A DNA stretch of 12,556 bases, taken from positions 1 through 12,556 of the forward strand of contig JBLHLW010000088.1 of NCBI GenBank assembly GCA_047621345.1, written 5' to 3'. Each line of letters begins with the position of its first letter. Within the stretch, counting starts at the first letter, position 1. Source of the DNA: Actimicrobium sp047621345. GTDB lineage: Bacteria > Pseudomonadota > Gammaproteobacteria > Burkholderiales > Burkholderiaceae_D. The position numbers and the translations under genes were made by a program. Below the pieces are notes generated by a model. It was not told the DNA's origin. It did no database searches and saw only the letters and a program-made list of their open reading frames with translations. Of the stretch, positions 1-5,232 are shown piece after piece.

Positions 1-51
1 GAGCGGATTGTAGTAAAGCGGTGTCGCCAGTTCGGTCGGATCGTTTGCCAT
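1..51 (-). CDS. lipA: Lipoyl synthase, N-terminal fragment (runs off left edge)
   Basis: Only the first 17 codons lie in the window. They read from ATG at 51-49 on the minus strand as MANDPTELATPLYYNPL. The ATG is preceded by GGAG at 64-61, nine bases away, and the gene begins 17 nt after the lipB stop. LipA (radical-SAM lipoyl synthase) inserts two sulfurs into octanoylated carrier proteins and normally follows lipB in Betaproteobacteria. Many LipA proteins there carry a variable N-terminus ending in a YNP-like segment before the conserved core. None of the cysteine clusters is in view, so the call rests on gene order, the ribosome binding site and this short N-terminus. Confidence 0.7.
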   Translation of the reverse strand, partial: MANDPTELATPLYYNPL

Positions 52-68
52 GATGTCTGACTCCTGCG

Positions 69-728
69 TCAAGCCGCTGCAGGAGCGTGTCCTTTCAGTT
101 GTTGTATCAGTTGTCCAGTCAGCGTCGTCTGGAGTTGTTCGACCGTTGCGTTGCTGCCCAGGCTGCGCATGTCGATGGTGCGCAGTCCTGCGTAACCGCA
201 CGGGTTGATCCACGAAAACGGCGTGAGATCCATCGCCACGTTCAGCGATACCCCATGATAAGTGCAGCCATTGACCCGGACTTTCAAGCCAAGCGCCGCA
301 ATTTTGGCACCTTCGAACTGGCCATCGGCAAGGTAAATTCCGGGGGCACCGTCTTTGCGCTGGCCGTTCAGATTATACGCGGCCAAGGTATCAATCACCG
401 CTTGCTCGATGCCATGTACGAACTCGCGCGCCAGCAGGCGGCGGTCGCTGCGCTGACGACGCAAGTCGATCAGCAAATACACGATGACCTGCCCCGGTCC
501 GTGATACGTGACTTCGCCGCCGCGATCAGTCTGGACCACGGCGATGCCGTGTGCATCGAGTACGTGGGACGGATCAGCGCCCAGTCCCAGCGTGAAGACC
601 GGGTCGTGCGTGACTAGCCAGAGCTGGTCCGTACTGTCGGCAGTGCGGGTGTCGGTGTAGGCGCGCATGGCGCGCAACGTGGTGTCGTAGTCTTCGTGAC
701 CGCGTTGAACGATAAGGGGAGTCGGCAT
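69..728 (-). CDS. lipB: Octanoyltransferase LipB
   Basis: LipB moves the octanoyl group from octanoyl-ACP to the lipoyl domains of 2-oxoacid dehydrogenases and GcvH, the first step of de novo lipoate synthesis in the cytoplasm. The 219-residue protein has the family signature RGGEVTYHGPGQ (about residues 69-80), the lysine segment EGAKIAALGLKV with K142, the block NGCTYHGVSLNV (153-164), and the catalytic cysteine C177 in NPCGYAGL. These match the Lys/Cys dyad of the family, and the length is normal. I chose ATG 728-726. The open frame continues upstream to 755, but those codons lie inside a rho-independent terminator and have no family similarity. No strong Shine-Dalgarno is visible. lipA follows 17 nt downstream. 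The 5' side is unusual: a DUF883 gene and its terminator are directly upstream, where ybeD would be expected. Confidence 0.96.
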   Translation of the reverse strand: MPTPLIVQRGHEDYDTTLRAMRAYTDTRTADSTDQLWLVTHDPVFTLGLGADPSHVLDAHGIAVVQTDRGGEVTYHGPGQVIVYLLIDLRRQRSDRRLLAREFVHGIEQAVIDTLAAYNLNGQRKDGAPGIYLADGQFEGAKIAALGLKVRVNGCTYHGVSLNVAMDLTPFSWINPCGYAGLRTIDMRSLGSNATVEQLQTTLTGQLIQQLKGHAPAAA

Positions 729-743
729 GTCGTGAGTGTAACG

Positions 744-779
744 AAAAAAAAGCACCGCCGGATTTCACCGGAGGTGCTT
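744..779 (-). terminator. Rho-independent terminator after the DUF883 gene
   Basis: Read on the minus strand, AAGCACCTCCGG pairs with CCGGCGGTGCTT around a 6-nt loop, with one internal A/G mismatch. An uninterrupted run of T follows. It lies 18 nt after the DUF883 stop and ends only about 16 nt before the lipB ATG, so it should end transcription of the stress-gene block before lipB. Confidence 0.85.
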
Positions 780-797
780 GTTTTCAGGATGGTGCAA

Positions 798-1151
798 TCA
801 GTTGCGTTTACTGAGCAGGTGGCTGAGCAGATACCCGACGCCGGCGGCGATGGCCAGTGCGGTGACGGGTTTCTGGCGCACGTAAGTGCGGCAGTCTTCG
901 ACCAGACGCTCTTGCGCATCCATCAGTTGCTCGCTGCGATGCGCGACGGTGTCAGCGGTTGAGCTGGCAACGCTCATCAGCTTTTCGACCGCCTGATGGG
1001 CGCCGACAGTGAATCGGTCGACGGCTGGATGGGCGATCTCGGCGGCCTTGGTGATCGCTTCTTGCGCTGCGTTGCTGACCTGATCGATGCTGCGGTCGGC
1101 CGTGGCACCATTTTTTGTGATGGCGGTGTTGATGTTGTCGTTGGAATTCAT
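798..1151 (-). CDS. DUF883 family membrane protein (ElaB/YqjD/YgaM-like)
   Basis: A 117-residue protein with a polar, helical Ala-rich body and a C-terminal hydrophobic segment, RQKPVTALAIAAGVGYLLS (about residues 92-110), followed by HLLSKRN. An arginine/lysine-Pro entry into a C-terminal TM anchor ending in a GYLLS-type motif is the hallmark of DUF883. E. coli members ElaB and YqjD are RpoS-dependent inner-membrane proteins, and YqjD binds ribosomes in stationary phase. The body (about 25-90) is likely a coiled coil. Start at 1151 is supported by AAGGAT at 1163-1158. It begins 39 nt after the stop of the 66-residue gene, so the two are probably co-transcribed, and a terminator follows. Ribosome tethering here is only an inference from the family. 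Confidence 0.88.
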   Translation of the reverse strand: MNSNDNINTAITKNGATADRSIDQVSNAAQEAITKAAEIAHPAVDRFTVGAHQAVEKLMSVASSTADTVAHRSEQLMDAQERLVEDCRTYVRQKPVTALAIAAGVGYLLSHLLSKRN

Positions 1152-1190
1152 GTTTTTATCCTTGAATAAATTGAATTAAATTTTGCCTCA

Positions 1191-1391
1191 TTACGGGTTG
1201 GCCTCAGCCGTATTCGCTGCAGTAGACGAAAGCGATGGAGGCAAGTTACCACCTTCGCCCTCCCATGTGGTGAGCTGTTTTCTGCTCAGCCGACTGTCAC
1301 GCCTTAGCGCATTCTTGTTGGATTTTGCGATGATGTAGGCGAGTCCCCAGCCGACGAGTCCCAATGTAATGGCGAGTGTACGATTTGTCAT
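1191..1391 (-). CDS. Small single-TM protein of unknown function (66 aa)
   Basis: I do not recognise a characterised family. The protein starts with a short polar end and one membrane segment, LAITLGLVGWGLAYIIA (about residues 5-21). A basic stretch, KSNKNALRRDSRLSRKQ, follows and would face the cytoplasm by the positive-inside rule. The tail is soluble, with TTWEGEGGNLPPS. A similar Trp-Glu-x-Glu-Gly-Gly tail occurs, from memory, in small Burkholderiales proteins near stress genes; a search should confirm this. Start at 1391 is supported by GGAG about 8 nt upstream. It sits between the YflT-like gene and the DUF883 gene on the same strand, which suggests a role in envelope stress. The 140-nt gap upstream (1392-1532) may hold its own promoter, but no convincing -35/-10 pair is visible. 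Confidence 0.72.
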   Translation of the reverse strand: MTNRTLAITLGLVGWGLAYIIAKSNKNALRRDSRLSRKQLTTWEGEGGNLPPSLSSTAANTAEANP

Positions 1392-1532
1392 GATATTTGC
1401 TCCGGGTTATCCGTCAGGCAGAATTGAACCAGTATCGTAGCGTTTTGACAGGGCTCGGCCTATAGGACAGTGACTGATGGTCTTGTAGGAAGAGAAGAAA
1501 AACCACAAGTCATTTCCCCGTCGTGTTCGTCG

Positions 1533-2069
1533 TTACAGGCTGATGCGCTCACCTTTCTGTGCCTTCCATTCCTGCTCGAAATGGAGTGCGTCTTCTTCGT
1601 TACGAGCAGTGACGCCCATCAGGATGCCGCCATCGCGGATGCCGGCTTCGTAATGCGTGACCCGTTCTTCGGGGAGACCCCAGCCGATCAGCGCGCCGAC
1701 CAGTCCACCGGTGACGCTACCAGCGCCGGCGCCGGCGATGGCCGCGGCGATGGGGCCTGCGACGACCAGTCCCAGACCGGGTAGTACCAGCGTGGTGCCA
1801 ATCGCCGCGATGGCTGCGGCAATGGCGCCTAGTGTCCCGCCGATCGCGCCACCAATGCCGGCACCTTCTGCTGCCTTGCTGCCGAGTTCGGTAGTCAGTG
1901 TGCTGTCGTCCGGGAAGTGACGCAGGCGGGTGTCGTCCGACATCACCACATTGACGTCGTCCCGGTGGTAGCCGCGCTCGGCGATTGTGGTGTAGGCGTG
2001 CTCTGCGCTATCGCGGTCATGGAACAGGGCGGTGACGATGCGGGAGGAGTTGTCGTTGTTCAGAGCCAT
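1533..2069 (-). CDS. General stress protein, YflT/17M-like domain with glycine zipper
   Basis: A 178-residue protein in three parts. The N-terminal alpha/beta domain (about 8-50) contains IVTALFHDRDSAEHAYTTI and GYHRDDVNVVMSDDT, resembling the heat-induced YflT/general stress protein 17M domain. A Gly/Ala-rich hydrophobic core (about 68-130) has glycine-zipper repeats (GAGIGGAIGGTLGAI, AGAGAGSVTGGLVGALIG) flanking a likely membrane stretch TTLVLPGLGLVVAGPIAAA. The C-terminal part (132-170) has GLPEERVTHYEAGIRDGGILMGV, a repeat of the same fold type, as in proteins labelled low-temperature-induced in Burkholderiales. Start at 2069 is supported by AAGGAA about 8 nt upstream. Its role is probably in membrane-associated stress tolerance; no enzymatic residues are seen. 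Family assignment is from remembered similarity. Confidence 0.85.
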   Translation of the reverse strand: MALNNDNSSRIVTALFHDRDSAEHAYTTIAERGYHRDDVNVVMSDDTRLRHFPDDSTLTTELGSKAAEGAGIGGAIGGTLGAIAAAIAAIGTTLVLPGLGLVVAGPIAAAIAGAGAGSVTGGLVGALIGWGLPEERVTHYEAGIRDGGILMGVTARNEEDALHFEQEWKAQKGERISL

Positions 2070-2090
2070 GGAGGTTCCTTTCGTCGAGGG

Positions 2091-2213
2091 CTAAAGATAG
2101 AGCGCCCAATAGTAAAGCGGATGCGGGAATACGTTCTCGGTACAGAGGAAGATGGTTGCCGATGTCACTGCCACTGGCAGGCTGGCCATCCAGCTGATGT
2201 CGCGTAACAGCAT
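2091..2213 (-). CDS. Possible 40-residue membrane peptide
   Basis: A short frame starts with ATG 2213-2211 and is preceded by GGAG at 2223-2220 with an ideal 6-nt spacer. The peptide begins MLLRDISW, carries a hydrophobic segment WMASLPVAVTSATIFL (about 8-23) and ends in an aromatic tail PLYYWALYL. The frame is open further upstream, through an ATG at 2279 to a TTG at 2282, but those starts lack a ribosome binding site. It fills the gap between the histidine kinase stop (2332) and the YflT-like gene (2069), on the same strand. Good initiation signal and one TM support it; the short length and lack of a known family weigh against it. Confidence 0.42.
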   Translation of the reverse strand: MLLRDISWMASLPVAVTSATIFLCTENVFPHPLYYWALYL

Positions 2214-2331
2214 GATGATCTCCGGTTGGCGCTCGGGATTGCGTTCACCAGTATAGACAGGGGAGTGCCGTTTTACCATCAAATCCGCGCCAGACGCACG
2301 AAGGGAAGCGGTCGAAGCAGCGCCGAAAAGG

Positions 2332-3027
2332 TCATGCCGGTAATGCGAGTAACACGGTGATGCGGCAGCCCTGCTGTATCTGGCTGTGCAGGTCTAGCCG
2401 CGCTGGTAGGTGGGCGGCGCGTTCGCGCATCAAGCGCAATCCATGACTACGTTGCCAATCTAGCCCGGCCAGATTGAAGCCGCAGCCGTTGTCTTCAATG
2501 CTGAGGCGGCATTGTTGATTGTCCGTGCTCAGCGCGACCTGTACCTGACAAGTTCCGGCATGGCGTTCGATATTGGAAAAACTTTCTTGCAGCAACCGGA
2601 ACAGGCACTGCACCGATTCTAGCGACAAGTCCGGTTCGGGACCGCTGACCGAGAGCGTACAAGGCGTTTCGGTGCGAATACTGAATGCATCAAGGTAATC
2701 GGCCAGTATGGCGTGCAAGCCCAACGCCTCGAGCGCTATAGGGCGCAACTGGTGCTGGAGGCGGCGTGCCGTGTGCGTGATGCCGCTTAGCAGGGCATTG
2801 CTTTTAATCCATTGCTCAGTGATCCGCAGATCGCTGCCGGCAGCGCTCTGCCGTTCGATCAACGCCAGGCGCATGGCCAGCGCGGTCAGCGATGAGCCGA
2901 GCTGGTCATGGACTTCGTCGGCCAGCACATCGTGTTGTCGTTGCTGTTCGGCGTCGAGCCAGGCCATCAGTTCCTGCAAGTCGGCCAGCTGTCGCTGAAG
3001 AGAGGAGATGGAGTCGGGAGCTGTCAT
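2332..3027 (-). CDS. Soluble histidine kinase, HisKA_3/NarX-DegS type
   Basis: The 231-residue protein begins with a probable coiled coil (about 7-34). The dimerisation/phosphoacceptor box is DEVHDQLGSSLTAL, with H40. The conserved X-region follows (LRPIALEALGLHAIL, about 94-108). The ATPase domain has an N-box LQESFSNIERHA (E148, N152), a G1 box IEDNGCGFN (D179, G181, G183) and a HGLRLMRERA box (195-204). All kinase elements appear intact. There is no TM segment, PAS, GAF or HAMP, so the signal must come from a partner or the coiled coil. NarX-type kinases usually pair with a LuxR-type HTH regulator, yet the neighbour upstream is receiver-only. No strong ribosome binding site is visible at ATG 3027; only AGAAG from the adjacent 11-bp repeats lies just upstream. 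Confidence 0.93.
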   Translation of the reverse strand: MTAPDSISSLQRQLADLQELMAWLDAEQQRQHDVLADEVHDQLGSSLTALAMRLALIERQSAAGSDLRITEQWIKSNALLSGITHTARRLQHQLRPIALEALGLHAILADYLDAFSIRTETPCTLSVSGPEPDLSLESVQCLFRLLQESFSNIERHAGTCQVQVALSTDNQQCRLSIEDNGCGFNLAGLDWQRSHGLRLMRERAAHLPARLDLHSQIQQGCRITVLLALPA

Positions 3028-3031
3028 GTTG

Positions 3032-3064
3032 GCTTCTGAATTGCTTCTGAATTGCTTCTGAATT
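3032..3064. repeat. Three perfect 11-bp tandem repeats between regulator and kinase
   Basis: GCTTCTGAATT on the plus strand occurs three times head to tail (3032-3042, 3043-3053, 3054-3064). On the coding (minus) strand each unit reads AATTCAGAAGC and supplies an AGAAG Shine-Dalgarno-like core. The array overlaps the last two bases of the regulator stop codon and ends 4 nt before the kinase ATG. It therefore makes up nearly the whole 35-nt spacer. Confidence 0.95.
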
Positions 3065-3458
3065 AATAAGCAGCGGCTTGCGTGGCCACGAATGCGAGCA
3101 GCATGTCGGCATCGAGCGGCTTGACCAGATGATGGTCAAAGCCCGCCGCCTGTGAACGCTGCTTGTCGTTGGCATTGCCATAGCCGGTCGCGGCGACCAG
3201 AATGACTTTGCGCTGGCCGGTAATTTGGCGCAGGGCCGGTGCCAGTTGGTAGCCATTCATATCGGGTAAGCCGATATCGGACAGGATTAGCTGGGGTTCG
3301 AATTGTGCGGTCAGCGCTAGCGCAGTCGCGCTATTGGTCGCGGTGCGGACGTCGTAGTCCATCAGTTCCAGCAAGGCTGCCATCGACTCGTTGGCATCTT
3401 CATTGTCGTCAATGAGCAGAATTCGGAAGCTCTGTCGCGGTGGCGTGCTTGATTCCAT
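3063..3458 (-). CDS. Receiver-only (CheY-like) response regulator
   Basis: The protein of 131 residues is a single REC domain. It has the acidic pocket D17-D18 in LLIDDNED, phosphoacceptor D61 in LILSDIGLPDMNG, switch residue T91 in VAATGYG and conserved K113 in HHLVKPLD. It ends right after helix 5, so no DNA-binding or enzymatic output is present. The GYG...AAGFDHHLVKPLD stretch resembles receivers fused to hybrid histidine kinases more than classical CheY. ATG 3458 was chosen because AAGGAA lies 7 nt upstream; the open frame extends to 3488 without another signal. The histidine kinase follows 35 nt downstream, across the 11-bp repeats, so the two are very likely co-transcribed and are candidate cognate partners. 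It may act as a phosphate relay or sink, or by protein contact. Confidence 0.93.
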   Translation of the reverse strand: MESSTPPRQSFRILLIDDNEDANESMAALLELMDYDVRTATNSATALALTAQFEPQLILSDIGLPDMNGYQLAPALRQITGQRKVILVAATGYGNANDKQRSQAAGFDHHLVKPLDADMLLAFVATQAAAY

Positions 3459-3556
3459 GTCTTGTTCCTTAGTTGTTGGCGCCGGCAACCGGCGGCGATA
3501 ACCGGAGAAATACTGCGCCGTCGGGGAAGCGGGAACGGGCGGGTCGCGACATGAGG

Positions 3557-3584
3557 TCGCTCACGGAGGCCGGTCGGTGAGCGA
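3557..3584. other. Hairpin between small-peptide gene and response regulator
   Basis: TCGCTCAC (3557-3564) and GTGAGCGA (3577-3584) form a perfect 8-bp stem with a 12-nt loop. No T-run follows on either strand, so it is not a classical terminator. It lies about 100 nt upstream of the regulator start and could act as an RNA element or a protein-binding palindrome. A smaller GGCGA/TCGCC inverted repeat lies nearby at about 3600-3614. Confidence 0.4.
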
Positions 3585-3634
3585 GTTGTTGGTGGTGGTG
3601 GCGAAACTGTCGCCATCGCAAAGTAGTGATGCAT

Positions 3635-3712
3635 TTAATGCATAAACAGGTAAATCACCAGCAGTATGACAGCGGGAACGCCTAGCAGCCAGCCGAGTAG
3701 GTATTTGCCCAT
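3635..3712 (-). CDS. 25-residue hydrophobic membrane peptide
   Basis: ATG 3712-3710 opens a 25-codon frame beginning MGKYLLGWLLGVPAV and ending VIYLFMH, stop TAA at 3637-3635. After the basic GKY, nearly the whole peptide is one membrane helix with a GxxxxxG/Pro pattern. From memory, very similar 25-35 aa peptides are annotated as hypothetical in many Proteobacteria, which argues against a chance frame. An in-frame ATG at 3736-3734 would add eight residues (MNRRIGRI); neither start has a strong Shine-Dalgarno. In the 181-nt gap upstream (3713-3893) a weak extended -10-like TGTTAAGAT lies at about 3757-3765, too weak to call as a promoter. As the first gene of the stress block, it may be a small envelope-stress peptide. 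Confidence 0.6.
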   Translation of the reverse strand: MGKYLLGWLLGVPAVILLVIYLFMH

Positions 3713-3893
3713 GATGCGTCCGATGCGCCGATTCATTAAACGATGCAATAAATCTTAACAGTCGTTTTTCGTGCGATCTATAAGACAGCAACTGAAGCCG
3801 GTGTAGGAAAACATGACACTACCGCGCAGGGGGGCAGGATTTTGCGCTAGTCGGCAGTCTGGAGATAGCCTATTCGGAGAGATCACGACATCC

Positions 3894-4172
3894 TTAGAGC
3901 ACCATCTTCACCATCGGATGCGAACTTAGCGCACGGTACAGGTCATCAAGTTGCTCCCGGCTAGTGGCGCGCACCGTTACCGTCAGGCCGAGGTAGTTGC
4001 CCTTTGTCGACGGCCGCTGTTCCAGCTTGTGATGGCCGAACTCCGGATCGAACTGCATGACCACCTCGACGATGGTCGAAGCGAAATGCTCATGCATTGC
4101 TCCCATCACCTTGATCGGAAAATCACTGGGATAGTCGATCAGGCTGGCAGGAGTTTCCGGTGTTGTGGTCAT
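3894..4172 (-). CDS. ybeD: YbeD/DUF493 family protein
   Basis: This 92-residue protein has the compact ACT-like DUF493 fold pattern: SDFPIKVMGAMHEHF (about 17-31), STIVEVVMQFDPEF, then the core KGNYLGLTVTVRATSREQLD and the C-terminal ALSSHPMVKMVL. The length matches the family. ATG 4172-4170 was chosen because family similarity begins just after it and a GAGAG lies about 8 nt upstream; the frame continues upstream into dat but without similarity. It starts 22 nt after the dat stop, so the two are one transcript. YbeD-type proteins are usually encoded next to lipB and are assumed to be regulatory, but their molecular role is not settled. Here lipB is 3.1 kb away, beyond the stress block. Confidence 0.92.
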   Translation of the reverse strand: MTTTPETPASLIDYPSDFPIKVMGAMHEHFASTIVEVVMQFDPEFGHHKLEQRPSTKGNYLGLTVTVRATSREQLDDLYRALSSHPMVKMVL

Positions 4173-4194
4173 GGTGTGGCTCTCGAGAAAAAGG

Positions 4195-5040
4195 TCAGGC
4201 CGCCTTGGCATTCTGATAGGCGGCATACAGTTTCGCATAGATGGGGCCGGGCACGCCCTTTCCAACCGGCAGGCCATCGATCGTCGCCACAGGCAGGACT
4301 TCCTTGGTGGCCGAAGTCAGCAACACTTCATCGGCGGCAAAGACTTCGTCACGCGTGATGCGACGCGCGCTCAGAGTAATGCCACCGGCGGCGCATAGCT
4401 CTTCGATCAGCCCGTAACGGATGCCTTCGAGGATCAGGTTGTCTTTCGGCGGCCCCATGACTTCACCGTCCTTGACGATCCAGACATTCGATGAAGACGC
4501 TTCGGTCAGGAAGCCCTCTCTGAACTGAATCGATTCGACCGCATCGTGCTCGGCGGCATTTTGTGCTGCCAGCACATTGCCCAAGAGCGAAATCGATTTG
4601 ATTTCGCAACGCAGCCAGCGCTTGTCTTCCATCGACACGCAGGCCACACCTGCTTGCCGCATTGCTGCAGACGGCAGCACGATCGGATTGGTCATGATGA
4701 ACACTGTTGGCGTAACGTCTTTCGGAAAAGCATGAGCACGTTTGGCGACGCCGCGCGTAATGTGCAGGTAGACCATCTGGTCATCGACTGGATGGGCGCT
4801 GACAACCTGATCGATCAGCGCCATCCATTCGGATTGGGTGTGCGGATTGGTGATGCCGACAGAGGCCAGACTGCGGAACAGTCGTGCCATATGATGCTCT
4901 GCGCGGAACAGTTTGCGCTGGTAAATCGGGATCACCTCATAAATGCCGTCGCCAAAAATGAAGCCGCGGTCGAGCACCGGAATTTTTGCTTCGGATAGCG
5001 GCGTCATGTCGCCATTCAGATAAACGAGGGGATCATGCAT
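4195..5040 (-). CDS. dat: D-amino-acid aminotransferase-like PLP enzyme (fold type IV)
   Basis: Aminotransferase class IV, 281 residues, cytoplasmic. The N-terminus LVYLNGDMTPLSEAKIPVLD and DRGFIFGDGIYEVIPIY (about 24-40) match D-AAT/BCAT enzymes. The PLP lysine is K148 in CEIKSISLLGNVLAAQNA, close to the CDIKSLNLL motif of Bacillus D-AAT. The phosphate/pyridine contacts lie around E180 in EGFLTEASSSNVWIV, and a later LTSATKEVLPV segment matches the phosphate-binding loop. The likely reaction is D-alanine + 2-oxoglutarate to pyruvate + D-glutamate, supplying peptidoglycan precursors; a branched-chain or (R)-amine specificity cannot be excluded from sequence. ATG 5040-5038 was chosen because similarity begins there; an upstream GTG at 5070 adds unrelated residues. 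The usual Burkholderiales upstream neighbour is a dacA-type carboxypeptidase, absent here and replaced by the divergent importer. Confidence 0.9.
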   Translation of the reverse strand: MHDPLVYLNGDMTPLSEAKIPVLDRGFIFGDGIYEVIPIYQRKLFRAEHHMARLFRSLASVGITNPHTQSEWMALIDQVVSAHPVDDQMVYLHITRGVAKRAHAFPKDVTPTVFIMTNPIVLPSAAMRQAGVACVSMEDKRWLRCEIKSISLLGNVLAAQNAAEHDAVESIQFREGFLTEASSSNVWIVKDGEVMGPPKDNLILEGIRYGLIEELCAAGGITLSARRITRDEVFAADEVLLTSATKEVLPVATIDGLPVGKGVPGPIYAKLYAAYQNAKAA

Positions 5041-5156
5041 TGCAGGCTTTCGGTGGGAACAGTAGGGCACTATTCTTGCACGACAAGTGCGCCTTCCTTA
5101 TGCAAAATCAGCATCGGGAGATGCGGAACCAGGTTGCTAGTAAGTGGCGCGACCGA

Positions 5157-5170
5157 TGGTAGTTTTACCA
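5157..5170. promoter_or_regulatory. Candidate operator palindrome upstream of the importer promoter
   Basis: TGGTA and TACCA flank a 4-nt GTTT centre and end 2 nt before the -35 box. The half-sites resemble GntR-type operators (GGT...ACC), but the spacing is wider than the usual GGT-N3-ACC, so the regulator class is a guess. In the same 192-bp divergent region a GCATC/GATGC hairpin lies at 5111-5124. Confidence 0.25.
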
Positions 5171-5172
5171 GT

Positions 5173-5200
5173 TTGACAAAACCCGGACATCGGTTAATCT
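5173..5200 (+). promoter_or_regulatory. Putative sigma-70 promoter of the importer operon
   Basis: A perfect TTGACA (5173-5178) is followed after 16 nt by TAATCT (5195-5200), a weak -10. This would start transcription near 5207, giving a leader of about 25 nt with AGAGGA ahead of ATG 5233. It is the best promoter-like sequence in the divergent region; no comparable box was found for dat. Confidence 0.5.
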
Positions 5201-5232
5201 TCTCTGCATTCACCCATCAGAGGATTGAAAAA

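Noticed and set aside
87..617. 176-codon plus-strand frame opposite lipB
   Set aside because: Antisense shadow of a gene with intact catalytic motifs.
729..755. Upstream extension of lipB
   Set aside because: The extra nine codons lie in the terminator stem and T-run and have no family similarity.
2214..2282. Longer 62-63 codon start for the small peptide at 2091-2213
   Set aside because: TTG 2282 and ATG 2279 lack a Shine-Dalgarno, while ATG 2213 has GGAG at an ideal distance.
3561..3791. 76-codon minus-strand frame around the 25-residue gene
   Set aside because: No ribosome binding site or family; it overlaps the better-supported membrane peptide in another frame.
5035..5232. N-terminal extension of the binding protein
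   Set aside because: It covers the promoter region; ATG 5233 gives a proper signal peptide and has a ribosome binding site.
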